DNA from: UBA940 sp045613745
GTDB lineage: Bacteria > Bacteroidota > Bacteroidia > Bacteroidales > Rikenellaceae
DNA length: 64,000 bases
Assembly: GCA_045613745.1 (NCBI GenBank)
Contig: JAZLBP010000009.1
Coordinates: 1-64,000, forward strand
Reading direction: 5' to 3'
The notes below the pieces were generated by a model, which was not told the origin of the DNA, searched no databases, and saw only the letters and a list, made by a program, of their open reading frames with translations. Within the stretch, counting starts at the first letter, position 1, and each line of letters starts with the position of its first letter. Made by a program: the position numbers and the translations under genes. This document shows, in pieces, positions 49,312 to 58,355 of the stretch.

Positions 49312-50457
49312 ATGAGATTCTTTACTGCTACTTTGTCGATGCTGCTTCTGGCGACACTGCCCGCAGCTGCACAATTCAACGTCAACACAACTACCGAACA
49401 ACAAAAACCCGCGGTAACAAGCGTTAACAAAAACGAGCCCACTTCGGCCAATATCGCAATTGACTACGAAACCGCTGCCAAACTCAAAGCCGAGCGCAAA
49501 GCTCTTCGCAAAGAGCGCAACAAATTTACCTTCACCAGCAGCTTGACAGGTACTTTCAACGGACTGAACGACGCACGCACACAGGTGAAAGGTGGTGAGA
49601 ACAACCTGGCTGTGTCGGGTCGCGTTTTCGTAAACAACGTATATAAGAAAAACCTCTTCACTCTGGATACCCGTTTTGAGGCCAACTACGGTCAAACATA
49701 CCAAGCAAGCGACAAGTGGTTCAAAAGCACCGACAACTTCTCGCTGAAAATCAACCCCTCGTGGGACTGGGGTACCGAAGGCGCCCGTAAAAACTGGGCA
49801 TACTCGGCAAAGGCAGAGTTCAACAGCCAATTCGACTGCGGATATGCCAACCGCACCGATGCCAAAAACGGCAACCTGAAAAGTACATTCCTCTCGCCTG
49901 CTTACCTGACCGCCGGTGTCGGTATCAAGTTTACCAGCCCCGAGAAGAAGTTCCCCATCAAAATCAACATTGACGTACTTTCGAGCAGCACCACTATCGT
50001 AAGCGACTCGACCCTGCGCAGCTACAACTACAACGCCGAGGATGGCAGCATCGCCAAGGTTAAAAACAGTTACGGTATGTTGGTTCCCAAGGATGCAGTT
50101 TATCGCGGTTCGGGACGCTACTACTACTCGCCTATTCGTTTTGAGGGTGGTTCGCAAATCAGTATGGAGATTAACGTAAACCTCGACCGCAAGGGTATTG
50201 TCAACTACCACTCGACAATGTCGTCATTCTATGGTTGGATTACCGACCTGACCCGTTTGAGCCAAGCCGAGGACAAAGAGGCATACGAACATATCATTCC
50301 AACCTTCACTTGGAACAATACTTTCAACGTTCGACTCGTTAAGAATCTGACCTGCTTGTTGAAGTGCAATATGTTCTACGACCGCCAACAGCTCAACGAA
50401 CTGCAACTTACCTATATGGCACAAGTCGGTCTGTCGTACACATTTAACAACAAATAA
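49312..50457 (+). CDS. DUF3078-like outer-membrane protein
   Basis: 381 aa with a signal peptide (MRFFTATLSMLLLATLPAAAQ). The rest is mostly amphipathic beta strands ending in the aromatic-terminal QVGLSYTFNNK, as expected of an outer-membrane beta barrel. Sequence style (WKxxxNFSLKINPSWDWG) fits DUF3078 proteins of Bacteroidota. Function unknown. Eleven bases separate it from the S41 protease gene. Confidence 0.8.
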   Translation: MRFFTATLSMLLLATLPAAAQFNVNTTTEQQKPAVTSVNKNEPTSANIAIDYETAAKLKAERKALRKERNKFTFTSSLTGTFNGLNDARTQVKGGENNLAVSGRVFVNNVYKKNLFTLDTRFEANYGQTYQASDKWFKSTDNFSLKINPSWDWGTEGARKNWAYSAKAEFNSQFDCGYANRTDAKNGNLKSTFLSPAYLTAGVGIKFTSPEKKFPIKINIDVLSSSTTIVSDSTLRSYNYNAEDGSIAKVKNSYGMLVPKDAVYRGSGRYYYSPIRFEGGSQISMEINVNLDRKGIVNYHSTMSSFYGWITDLTRLSQAEDKEAYEHIIPTFTWNNTFNVRLVKNLTCLLKCNMFYDRQQLNELQLTYMAQVGLSYTFNNK

Positions 50458-50468
50458 GATAACGTACC

Positions 50469-52094
50469 GTGCAAGAAAACACCAAACGTAACATACTTAA
50501 AGGTTTGATGCTCGCAACTGCCGTTCTGGCGGGAGTGAGCATCGGCCGTATTATCGAGCACCACAAACAGGGCTCAATAATAAAATCACAAGTGCAATTT
50601 GTGCCCCAAATGGGCGCCGACAAGCTCTCGCAAACAATCGGACTTGTGTCGGCAATGTATGTCGATCCCATAAGCGTGGACTCGCTGGTCGAGATGGCAA
50701 TCCCCGTACTGATGGAGGAGCTGGACCCCCACTCGGTCTATATCCCCTCGCACGAGATGCAGCAGGCCAACGAGAACATCGAGGGTGAGTTCGAGGGCAT
50801 TGGCGTGGTGTTTAATATGGGCACCGACACCATTGTTGTGATGAACGTCGTGCCCAAAGGCCCGAGCGACAAGGTGGGTATTCAGAGTGGCGACCGCATC
50901 ATCACCATCGAGGATTCGCTGGTGGCGGGCCGCAAGATTCCTCAAGACAAGATTGTCAAAACGCTGCGTGGCAAGCGAGGCACCAAGGTTAAGCTGGGTA
51001 TCCTGCGCCGTGGAGCCGACGAGCTGATTCCCTTCACCGTTAAACGCGACAAGATTCCCTTGAACAGCGTGGATGCGGCATTTATGCTGACCGATGATAT
51101 TGCTTTTGTGCGTCTGTCGAGCTTCGCAAAGACCTCGTACGAGGAGATGATCAAAGCGTTGGCAGAGTTGAAGGCACAGGGTATGACCAAGCTGATTTTT
51201 GACCTTCGCGACAACGGCGGCGGACTGCTCGACCAAGCAATCTACATTGCCGAGATGTTCCTTCCCAACGGAAAGTTGGTGGTATATACCGAGGACCGCG
51301 CAGGCAACCGCATTGAGGAGCACAGTCGCAGGGATGGTCAATACTCCGATTTGGAGATTGCTATTCTTATCAACGAGTCGAGCGCTTCGGCAAGCGAGAT
51401 TCTGGCGGGTGCCGTTCAGGACAACGACCGAGGTACTGTCATCGGCCGCAGGTCGTTTGGCAAGGCGCTGGTGCAACGTCAAATCCCCTACCCCGACGGC
51501 TCGGCACTGCGTCTGACCATTGCACGATACTACACCCCCACGGGACGCTCCATCCAAAAGCCCTACCACAAAGGCGAGCAGGAGGAGTACGATATGGACA
51601 TCTACAACCGCTTTATGCACAGCGAGCTGTTCAACGTGGACAGCATCAAACTGGTGGACTCGCTCAAATACTACACCCCCGAGGGTAAAGTTGTGTATGG
51701 TGGCGGAGGTATTATGCCTGACATCTTTGTGCCGCTCGACACCACTTCGGTGACCGCTTTCTATCGCGAGGTGATTGCCAAGAACATTCTGTATCGCTAT
51801 ACAATGGAGTACACCGACCGCAACCGCGCCAAGTTGAGCAAAGTGAAAAACGTGGGCGAGTTAAATCGTATTCTGGATGCTGACCCGACGCTGGTTGACG
51901 GCCTTATGGAGTATGCCCGCAAGCAGGGCGTAGGCAAAGGTCACACCCCCGACCAGAAGGAATACCAACTGCTGTTAGCACAGATTCGCGCCTACATCGG
52001 ACGCAACTCGACGTTCGATTACAGCGGTTACTACTCGAATATCTACACCATAGACTCCACAATGCTCAAAGCGGTGGAGGTGCTCGAAAACTAA
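50469..52094 (+). CDS. S41-family C-terminal processing peptidase
   Basis: 541 aa. The start is a GTG at 50469, supported by the position directly after the preceding gene and by the coding sequence that follows. Signal anchor (about 8-26), PDZ domain (about 95-190, GIGVVFNMG, PSDKVGIQSGDRI), then the protease with FDLRDNGGGLLDQA, the serine in NESSASASEI and the Lys in RRSFGKALVQ. CtpA-like proteases trim exported proteins. An extra ~150-residue helical C-terminus is typical of Bacteroidota members. Confidence 0.92.
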   Translation: MQENTKRNILKGLMLATAVLAGVSIGRIIEHHKQGSIIKSQVQFVPQMGADKLSQTIGLVSAMYVDPISVDSLVEMAIPVLMEELDPHSVYIPSHEMQQANENIEGEFEGIGVVFNMGTDTIVVMNVVPKGPSDKVGIQSGDRIITIEDSLVAGRKIPQDKIVKTLRGKRGTKVKLGILRRGADELIPFTVKRDKIPLNSVDAAFMLTDDIAFVRLSSFAKTSYEEMIKALAELKAQGMTKLIFDLRDNGGGLLDQAIYIAEMFLPNGKLVVYTEDRAGNRIEEHSRRDGQYSDLEIAILINESSASASEILAGAVQDNDRGTVIGRRSFGKALVQRQIPYPDGSALRLTIARYYTPTGRSIQKPYHKGEQEEYDMDIYNRFMHSELFNVDSIKLVDSLKYYTPEGKVVYGGGGIMPDIFVPLDTTSVTAFYREVIAKNILYRYTMEYTDRNRAKLSKVKNVGELNRILDADPTLVDGLMEYARKQGVGKGHTPDQKEYQLLLAQIRAYIGRNSTFDYSGYYSNIYTIDSTMLKAVEVLEN

Positions 52095-52104
52095 CGTTAC
52101 AACG

Positions 52105-52323
52105 ATGAGAAAACTGCTCGCTATATTAGTGACTGCCGCCACCGTAGGTATTGTGGTGATGGCTGCACTGAATCGCCGCCAAGGATTGTGGGTGCGCGGT
52201 GCCGAACCGACCGAGGTCGAAGTGTGCGCCGACACCACAGAAGCCCAACCCGAAGCGGCCGATTCGACACAACAGATTATTGTGGCCGACTCGCTGGGAG
52301 CCGACACCACACGGACGCTTTAA
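52105..52323 (+). CDS. small membrane-anchored protein, 72 aa
   Basis: ATG at 52105, 10 bp after the protease gene and 9 bp before the RNase R gene. One N-terminal helix (LLAILVTAATVGIVVMAAL) is followed by an acidic, Thr/Ala/Asp-rich periplasmic tail. No family recognised. Tight spacing on both sides supports a translated gene. Confidence 0.6.
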   Translation: MRKLLAILVTAATVGIVVMAALNRRQGLWVRGAEPTEVEVCADTTEAQPEAADSTQQIIVADSLGADTTRTL

Positions 52324-52332
52324 GATGAGAAG

Positions 52333-54543
52333 ATGATGAAATTTATTAAGAAGAAAAAACAAAAAAAGAGCAAGCAACCTCTTGCCAGCAAGGAGCAACG
52401 ACGCGAGATACTTCTCAACTACATTCGCAAGTCGCCCAGCGCACGTTACTCGCTGCGCGAGCTGACAATGGTAAGCTGCAACGACGCCTCGGCCGAGAAC
52501 AAGAACTCGACTGCCGAAATCCTATACGAACTGATGGAGCAAGGCGAGGTGACATCCACAAGCCGCGGCAAGTGGACCCTCAACGTTAAGGCCCTGCCCT
52601 CGTACACTGGCATTGTGAGGATGCAGGCGGGAGGTAATCTCTACGTTGCGGTCGAAGGTTTGGAGGCCGAGGTTCTGGTCTTGGCCGACGACTCGGCACA
52701 CGCTCTGAACAACGATACTGTCAAGGTTAATATAGTACGCGCACGCCGAGGCTCGGGTCAGATTATGGGTGTTGTGACCGAGATTGTGGAGCGCGCCGAG
52801 CACCGTTATGTGGGTTGCGTGGAGTTGCACCACAACTTCGCCTTTGTGAAACCCACATCGCGCAAAATGCCCTACGAGATATTTGTAAAACTCACACCCG
52901 ACACCCCCGAACTCAAAAACGGACAGATGGTGGTAGCAGTGGTTGACGACTGGGATTTCAACAGCCGCAACCCCATCGGCCGAATCACCGATGTGTTGGG
53001 ATATGCGGGCGACAACGACACCGAGATGCACGCCATTCTGTCGGAGTTTGGTCTGCCCTATCAATTTGACGAGGAGGTGGAGCGCGACGCACAAGCCATC
53101 AGCGGCGAAATCACCGCGAAGGATTATGCCGAGCGACGCGACTTCCGCGACATAACAACCTTTACCATCGACCCCGATGACGCCAAGGACTTTGACGACG
53201 CACTGTCGATTCGCAAAATCGAGGATGGTTTTTGGGAGGTTGGCGTACACATTGCCGACGTAACCCACTATGTTCGTCCCGAATCGATTGTCGAGCAGGA
53301 GGCACTCGCGCGCGCGACTTCGGTATATCTGGTCGATAGAACTATTCCTATGTTGCCCGAAAGGCTGTCCAACGAGTTGTGTTCGCTGCGTCCCGACGAG
53401 GAGAAGTTGTGCTTCTCGGCGGTGTTTGTAATGAACGAGCAGGCCGATGTTTTGGACAGTTGGTTTGGTCGCACCGTAATCAAGTCGAACCGCCGTTTCA
53501 CCTATGCCGAGGCGCAACAGATTATCGAAACGGGTCAGGGCGACTACGCCGAGGAGGTGCTCAAACTCAACCAACTTGCACGCGTACTGCGCAAGGAGCG
53601 TTTGGCCAAAGGTGCTCTTATTTTGGAGCGCGAAGAGGTACGTTTCAAACTGGATGAGAAGGGCAAACCCATAGGCGTGACCTTCAAGATTGCCAAAGAG
53701 AGTAACCAGCTCATCGAAGAGTTTATGCTGCTTGCCAACCGCAGTGTTGCGGAGTTCGTCGGCAAGAAGGGTCGCAAGGCTTCGGGCCGCACATTCGTAT
53801 ATCGTATTCACGACAAACCCAACAGCGAGAAACTTGCCAAGTTCTCGGAGTTTGTACTCAAATTCGGCCACTACATCAAGACCGACAAACCCGGCTCGGT
53901 GGCCAAGGAGATGAATAAACTGATGAAAAAGGTCAAAGGCTGTGTGGAGGAGAACGTGGTGTCGATTCTCGCAGTGAAATCTATGGCAAAAGCTGTCTAT
54001 TCGACTGACAACATCGGTCACTACGGTTTGGCCTTCCCCTACTACGCGCACTTCACATCGCCCATCCGTCGCTACCCCGATATGATGGTACACCGACTGC
54101 TGGCCGACTATCTTGCAGGCGAGCCTTCGGCCGACAAAGCCAAATATGAGAATCTGTGTACCCATTCGAGCGAGATGGAAATCAAAGCCTCGGAGGCCGA
54201 GCGTGCATCCATCAAGTACAAGATGGTGGAGTTTATGGAGGACAAAATCGGCGAGGAGTTCGACGGCCACATCTCGGGTATCACCGAGTGGGGTATCTTC
54301 GTGGAGCTCACCGACACCCACATCGAGGGTATGGTGCCGATGCGTGCACTGACCGACGATTTCTACAACTTCGACGAGGCGAACTACACTGCTGTGGGCA
54401 AACGCACAGGTCGCAAGTTCACGCTGGGAGATAACGTTCGCATCCGCGTGCGCCAAGCAAACCTGCGTCAACGTCAGTTGGATTTCGATATGGTCGGCAA
54501 AATCGACTTCGAAACAGGTCGCATCGACGAGATAGGATATTAA
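52333..54543 (+). CDS. rnr: ribonuclease R
   Basis: 736 aa (adjacent in-frame ATGs at 52333 and 52336). A basic Lys-rich N-terminus leads to a winged-helix, two cold-shock domains, then the RNB domain with DPDDAKDFDDALS (four catalytic Asp), PERLSNELCSL, and HFTSPIRRYPDMMVHR; a C-terminal S1 domain (about 635-720, GIFVELTDTHIEGMV) ends in no long basic tail, unlike E. coli. Processive 3'-5' exoribonuclease degrading structured RNA. Confidence 0.95.
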   Translation: MMKFIKKKKQKKSKQPLASKEQRREILLNYIRKSPSARYSLRELTMVSCNDASAENKNSTAEILYELMEQGEVTSTSRGKWTLNVKALPSYTGIVRMQAGGNLYVAVEGLEAEVLVLADDSAHALNNDTVKVNIVRARRGSGQIMGVVTEIVERAEHRYVGCVELHHNFAFVKPTSRKMPYEIFVKLTPDTPELKNGQMVVAVVDDWDFNSRNPIGRITDVLGYAGDNDTEMHAILSEFGLPYQFDEEVERDAQAISGEITAKDYAERRDFRDITTFTIDPDDAKDFDDALSIRKIEDGFWEVGVHIADVTHYVRPESIVEQEALARATSVYLVDRTIPMLPERLSNELCSLRPDEEKLCFSAVFVMNEQADVLDSWFGRTVIKSNRRFTYAEAQQIIETGQGDYAEEVLKLNQLARVLRKERLAKGALILEREEVRFKLDEKGKPIGVTFKIAKESNQLIEEFMLLANRSVAEFVGKKGRKASGRTFVYRIHDKPNSEKLAKFSEFVLKFGHYIKTDKPGSVAKEMNKLMKKVKGCVEENVVSILAVKSMAKAVYSTDNIGHYGLAFPYYAHFTSPIRRYPDMMVHRLLADYLAGEPSADKAKYENLCTHSSEMEIKASEAERASIKYKMVEFMEDKIGEEFDGHISGITEWGIFVELTDTHIEGMVPMRALTDDFYNFDEANYTAVGKRTGRKFTLGDNVRIRVRQANLRQRQLDFDMVGKIDFETGRIDEIGY

Positions 54544-54595
54544 TGTTCTTTTGGACGCCCAAAAGAACCAAAAATCGGCCGCAAACCGGCGGTAT

Positions 54596-54645
54596 AACAT
54601 CCACCCATCCACCCTCTTTAAGGGTAATGGGTGGATGTTTTATAT
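54596..54645 (+). terminator. rnr terminator
   Basis: AACATCCACCCA / TGGGTGGATGTT twelve-base stem with an inner ACCCT/AGGGT stem, followed by T-rich DNA. A second hairpin (GTTCTTTTGG / CCAAAAGAAC-type) lies at 54545-54568. Confidence 0.8.
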
Positions 54646-54761
54646 TTCGTTGCTGCCCTAATCTTTGATTCATTAACGACTCCAAGAGAACACAATCCCT
54701 AAATCCCCCTACCAATCGGAACGAATTTGGGATACTTTTCTAAAAAAAACACTACCTTGTG

Positions 54762-54793
54762 TTGCAAGGTATTAAAATAATTCTATATCTTTG
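54762..54793 (+). promoter_or_regulatory. promoter of PspC-PadR-PspC operon
   Basis: TTG at 54762-54764, a 21-bp spacer and TATCTTTG at 54786-54793, 32 bp before the first ATG. Confidence 0.6.
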
Positions 54794-54825
54794 TATCAGA
54801 AACAAGCATAACACAACAACTGATT

Positions 54826-55347
54826 ATGAAACAAACCATCAATGCAAACATCGGAGGTGTGGCCCTCACCGTGGATGAGGACGCATACCGCATACTCGAA
54901 CAATATCTTGGCGACATCAAATCGCGACTCGATGACTCGAACGCCTACATTCTGGAAGATGTGGAGGTTAGGGTTGCCGAACTGCTGCGCGAGCAACTCC
55001 CCTCGCCTATGCACGTTGTGACTGCCGAGATGACCCGACGAGTGATTGCCCGCATTGGCCGCCCCGAGGAGTTTGGTAATCGCAAGACAACCGTCGAAAG
55101 CGATAACACCAACACCCAGCAGGAGCAACCCAAGCGCTTGGTACGCGTGCGCGACGACAGGATTTTTGCCGGAGTATGCGCAGGCCTTGCGCGCTATTTA
55201 GACAAGGATGTCGCCCTTATACGCACCATCGCAGTATTGATATTCATTCTCGGTTCGATGGGTCTGTGGATATATATCATTATGGCCATCTGCATCCCCA
55301 ACGAGGATGAGGTGACACAATACGAAAACCAAAGAAAACAGAGGTAG
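54826..55347 (+). CDS. PspC-domain membrane protein (small)
   Basis: 173 aa. N-terminal ~90-aa soluble domain (GGVALTVDEDAYRILEQYL, then a VAELLREQL helix) also found in the paralogue at 55712; then a PspC domain (RIFAGVCAGLARYL, IRTIAVLIFI, WIYIIMAICIP). PspC proteins sense or relay envelope stress in E. coli. First gene of a three-gene operon with a PadR regulator. Confidence 0.85.
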   Translation: MKQTINANIGGVALTVDEDAYRILEQYLGDIKSRLDDSNAYILEDVEVRVAELLREQLPSPMHVVTAEMTRRVIARIGRPEEFGNRKTTVESDNTNTQQEQPKRLVRVRDDRIFAGVCAGLARYLDKDVALIRTIAVLIFILGSMGLWIYIIMAICIPNEDEVTQYENQRKQR

Positions 55348-55350
55348 TGT

Positions 55351-55698
55351 ATGGATAGCAAAGTAACTGTCGATATTGACAACGCAAAGGCACAAATGAG
55401 GCGCGGAATATTGGAGTATTGTATACTGCTGATACTCTCGCGCGAGGATGCCTATGCACCGCGCATCATATCGGAACTCAAACAGGCCGATATGATTGTG
55501 GTCGAGGGCACACTCTACCCGCTGTTAGCAAGGCTCAAGAACCAAGGCCTGCTGTCGTACCGCTGGCAGGAGTCGCCCCAAGGCCCGCCACGCAAATACT
55601 ACGAACTGACCGACAAGGGTCACGAGGCATTGGAACTGCTTGACGCCTCGTGGAACACTATGGTCGAGCAAATCGACGCTATTCGCAATCAGCAATAA
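55351..55698 (+). CDS. PadR-family transcriptional regulator
   Basis: 115 aa winged-helix regulator: RGILEYCILLILS, YAPRIISELKQADMIVVEGTLYPLLARLKNQGLL (cited by EGTLYPLLARL) and GPPRKYYELTDKG are strong PadR signatures. Only a short C-terminal helix follows, so it belongs to the subfamily without a long dimerisation domain. Starts 3 bp after the first PspC gene, and likely regulates the operon it lies in. Confidence 0.93.
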   Translation: MDSKVTVDIDNAKAQMRRGILEYCILLILSREDAYAPRIISELKQADMIVVEGTLYPLLARLKNQGLLSYRWQESPQGPPRKYYELTDKGHEALELLDASWNTMVEQIDAIRNQQ

Positions 55699-55711
55699 CA
55701 CTTTCGACAAT

Positions 55712-57157
55712 ATGAAAAAGACACGCAACATAAGTCTTGCAGGCATCGCGTTCATCTTTGACGAGGATGCATATACTGCACTCAAAGCCTATATCGCAGA
55801 GTTGCACCGCGCCTACGACAGCGACCCCAACGGCGCCGAAATCATTGCCGACATCGAGGGACGCATCGCCGAGCTGATACTCTCGGAGCAGGCGCACAAC
55901 CAAGTGGTGACTCTGAGCAAAATAAACGTTATCACAGCACAACTCGGCTCGCCCGAAGCCGAGAGTGAGGGCGCACCCCACACCTCCACCGAGCCCCAAG
56001 CCGAAATTCCGCGTCGTTTGCACCGCTGGCGCGAGGGACGCATCTTGGGTGGCGTGTGCGTAGGTATGGGCAAGTATTGGGACATCAACCCGCTGTGGCT
56101 GCGTTTGATTTTTATCGCACCGTTTATCCTTATGCTCATCTCGGAGTTTGCCTTGGACATATTCGACAAAGGCGACATTACTTTGAGCTACGCTTTTCTG
56201 CACAACACAAGCAACCTAATGAACTTTGGCTGGCTGACCTTGTGGCTTATATATATTGCACTGTGGATTGTGATTCCGTTGGCGCGCACGCCCAGACAAA
56301 AGCTCGAAGGCCGAGGTGAGAAGATTACCAGCGAGTCGATTCACCGCAACTTCCAAGCCGACGCCGAGCCCACACCCGAGGGTCGTATGCGTGCATCACG
56401 CGATGCAAAGACCGTTGACAATGGACGTAACATACTGCTGATTATACTGCGCATAGTGGCTGCTTGTGCGGCGTTGTGGTTGTTGATGAGTTGGGTTGCG
56501 AGCGTTGCAGTGGGAATCTTCAGCGGAACATTCATTGGCGAGGTCGGACTCGTTCCACTATTTGGTGTACTTCTCGGTTTTATCTCAATACCTTGGCTGG
56601 TGTTGATTTACCTGCTCGCGGTGTTCGCTTTCAATGGTCGCATCCGTGGTTGGGTGATTGGTCTGCTCATTGGTTTGTGTGTCCTGATGACCATCATCAG
56701 TGGCGTAATGGCCTCGCGCTCGCCAATCTCGCTGACTACCCCCTCGACATGGAGCTCGATTTTCCACAAATCAACCGAGATTGCCGAGCTCAAAAGCATT
56801 ATCGAGAGCATTGACGACATCGACATTGACGAGATGTTCGACCAGATTGACGAGCTCAACTACAATGGTATTCACCATGTGACACACTACTCCTACGAGG
56901 AGGTGGCCGAGGATGGCGACACCATAATGCGCCACGTCATCGAGTTCAAAAACGACAACGGCGGCAATGTCAAGATTCACATCAACGCCTCGTCCGACTA
57001 CAGCAGCGCAACCATCGAACAGGTAAATACGCCCAAGACCGGAGAACGAAAAAAAGGCATACAAGTGGGACCCTTCAAGTTTGAAACCACGACACACAAT
57101 GCCGTAATCTCGGCTCCCAAACAAATAACCGAACTTGACATAACCCCCGAGGAATAA
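55712..57157 (+). CDS. PspC-domain membrane protein (large)
   Basis: 481 aa from the ATG at 55712, 13 bp after the PadR stop. The N-terminal domain (about 1-90) repeats that of the 173-aa protein (GIAFIFDEDAYTALKAYI); then PspC (REGRILGGVCVGMGKYW), additional transmembrane helices (about 130-365) and a periplasmic C-terminal domain of ~110 residues with DIDIDEMFDQIDEL. It looks like an elaborated stress sensor paired with the smaller protein. Confidence 0.85.
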   Translation: MKKTRNISLAGIAFIFDEDAYTALKAYIAELHRAYDSDPNGAEIIADIEGRIAELILSEQAHNQVVTLSKINVITAQLGSPEAESEGAPHTSTEPQAEIPRRLHRWREGRILGGVCVGMGKYWDINPLWLRLIFIAPFILMLISEFALDIFDKGDITLSYAFLHNTSNLMNFGWLTLWLIYIALWIVIPLARTPRQKLEGRGEKITSESIHRNFQADAEPTPEGRMRASRDAKTVDNGRNILLIILRIVAACAALWLLMSWVASVAVGIFSGTFIGEVGLVPLFGVLLGFISIPWLVLIYLLAVFAFNGRIRGWVIGLLIGLCVLMTIISGVMASRSPISLTTPSTWSSIFHKSTEIAELKSIIESIDDIDIDEMFDQIDELNYNGIHHVTHYSYEEVAEDGDTIMRHVIEFKNDNGGNVKIHINASSDYSSATIEQVNTPKTGERKKGIQVGPFKFETTTHNAVISAPKQITELDITPEE

Positions 57158-57176
57158 CACGACACAAAACAGAAAT

Positions 57177-57212
57177 AAACACAACATTCGTTTGTTGTGT
57201 TTATTTTTTTTC
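57177..57212 (+). terminator. terminator of PspC operon
   Basis: Nine-base stem AAACACAAC (57177-57185) / GTTGTGTTT (57194-57202), then a run of eight T. The -33 box of the next promoter lies inside its loop and right arm. Confidence 0.85.
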
Positions 57213-57221
57213 GTACATTTG
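57191..57221 (+). promoter_or_regulatory. promoter of the cobalamin-riboswitch operon
   Basis: TTTG at 57191-57194, a 19-bp spacer and TACATTTG at 57214-57221, immediately before the aptamer. Confidence 0.6.
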
Positions 57222-57225
57222 CAGT

Positions 57226-57397
57226 GCAATTGGTTCTCCCCGTTCGGGAGATTAAAAGGGAATGCCGTGAGATTCGGCAACAGTTCCCGCTGCTGTGAGT
57301 TCGGAGTCCCCCGTGGGACATAGCGCGAGTGCAAACCGCCATTGAAGACATTTCGAGAAGGCGCACACGCGTGACGAGCAAGTCAGAAGACCTGCCT
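57226..57397 (+). ncRNA. cobalamin riboswitch aptamer
   Basis: The core GGGAATGCCGTGAG...GGCAACAGTTCCCGCTGCTGTGA (57258-57298) and the B12 box AGTCAGAAGACCTGCC (57381-57396) are the conserved parts of the adenosylcobalamin riboswitch. Peripheral helices are visible (TCTCCC/GGGAGA at the 5' side, CGCACACGCG and TCCCCCGTGGGA further on). Binding of cobalamin normally turns downstream genes off. A Rho-independent terminator sits between it and the first gene, which fits transcriptional control. Confidence 0.93.
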
Positions 57398-57499
57398 TTT
57401 GTAAAAACACACATCCTGCGGCGAACGGGAGCAATAGTGTAGTGACAACAAGGCGGACGGAGAAATCCCATAAATCACACCGCAAAGCATAACTCACAC

Positions 57500-57550
57500 T
57501 GACGCGACCGACAAGGCAGGAAAGCCCTTCGGTCGCGTCACTTTTTTTCG
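57500..57550 (+). terminator. riboswitch-linked terminator
   Basis: Long stem TGACGCGACCGA (57500-57511) with TCGGTCGCGTCA (57529-57540), followed by CTTTTTTT. It stands between the aptamer and the first lipoprotein gene, so it is likely the expression platform. The competing antiterminator pairing was not identified. Confidence 0.8.
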
Positions 57551-57623
57551 GTAAGAGTGCACACGCCACAAGGAAATAATTGCGGGATACGATTAACCTT
57601 TAATTTTTAACACATTAAACGCT

Positions 57624-58355
57624 ATGAAAAAACATCTTTTCGGCATTGCACTTGCCACACTCGCACTCATCGGTTGCAACGAGACACCCCATCCGCTGCC
57701 CCAAACCTTCACAATCGACTTTGAGCAGGCCACCCTCACTGAGCAGGGTATAAGCAACGGTACGGATTCGGGTCGCAAGGACGAGAGCGGCACCTACAAC
57801 ATCTATTCGCAGTCGCACAACGGCGCAACGCTCGACACTTGGCTGCAAAACGAGCCCTACTTCACTTGGTGGGGATGGGCCGTGAGTCGCAACGTGGGCG
57901 AAGAGTACAAGGCCGACTACTCGCACCAATACGAGTGTACAATCCCTGCGGCATCGGGCTCGAACTTTGCCGTATGCTACTTCTCGGACTACAACAAGGC
58001 AATTTACCGCCCTACAATTCAGTTTGCCAAGAACGTCGAGGTCGAGAGTCTTAAAATCGCCAACAGCACAACCGTTGCCTGCTATGTTGGTGGCAAGGAC
58101 GCCTACTCGCAATGGGATGCAACCGACCGCTTGGAACTTATAATTTATGGTTACAAAGGCGGTGTGCTCCAATTCGAGGAGAGCGTGACTTTGGCCGAGG
58201 GTGCAACCCTGCTGCAAGGCTGGACCGAGGTAGAGTTTCGCCAAGCGACCATCAACCGTTTGGAGTTTGGTTTCAGCACCACCGACGTGGGTGATTGGGG
58301 TGTGAACGCGCCCACCTACGTCTGCATCGACGACATCAAATACACCTCGTTCTAA
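57624..58355 (+). CDS. DUF4465 lipoprotein under cobalamin control
   Basis: 243 aa with a lipoprotein signal ending LALIGC. DUF4465 features: FTIDFEQATLTEQG near the start, the aromatic WWGWAVSRN, SQWDATDRLELIIYGYKGG (cited by RLELIIYGY) and the closing PTYVCIDDIKY. In Bacteroidota such proteins appear in B12-riboswitch operons with outer-membrane cobalamin uptake genes, so a surface role in capturing corrinoids is the favoured inference. Overlaps the next start by TAATG. Confidence 0.85.
   Translation: MKKHLFGIALATLALIGCNETPHPLPQTFTIDFEQATLTEQGISNGTDSGRKDESGTYNIYSQSHNGATLDTWLQNEPYFTWWGWAVSRNVGEEYKADYSHQYECTIPAASGSNFAVCYFSDYNKAIYRPTIQFAKNVEVESLKIANSTTVACYVGGKDAYSQWDATDRLELIIYGYKGGVLQFEESVTLAEGATLLQGWTEVEFRQATINRLEFGFSTTDVGDWGVNAPTYVCIDDIKYTSF

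Noticed and set aside
52522..54612. 696-aa minus-strand frame
   Set aside because: Antisense shadow of the RNase R gene.
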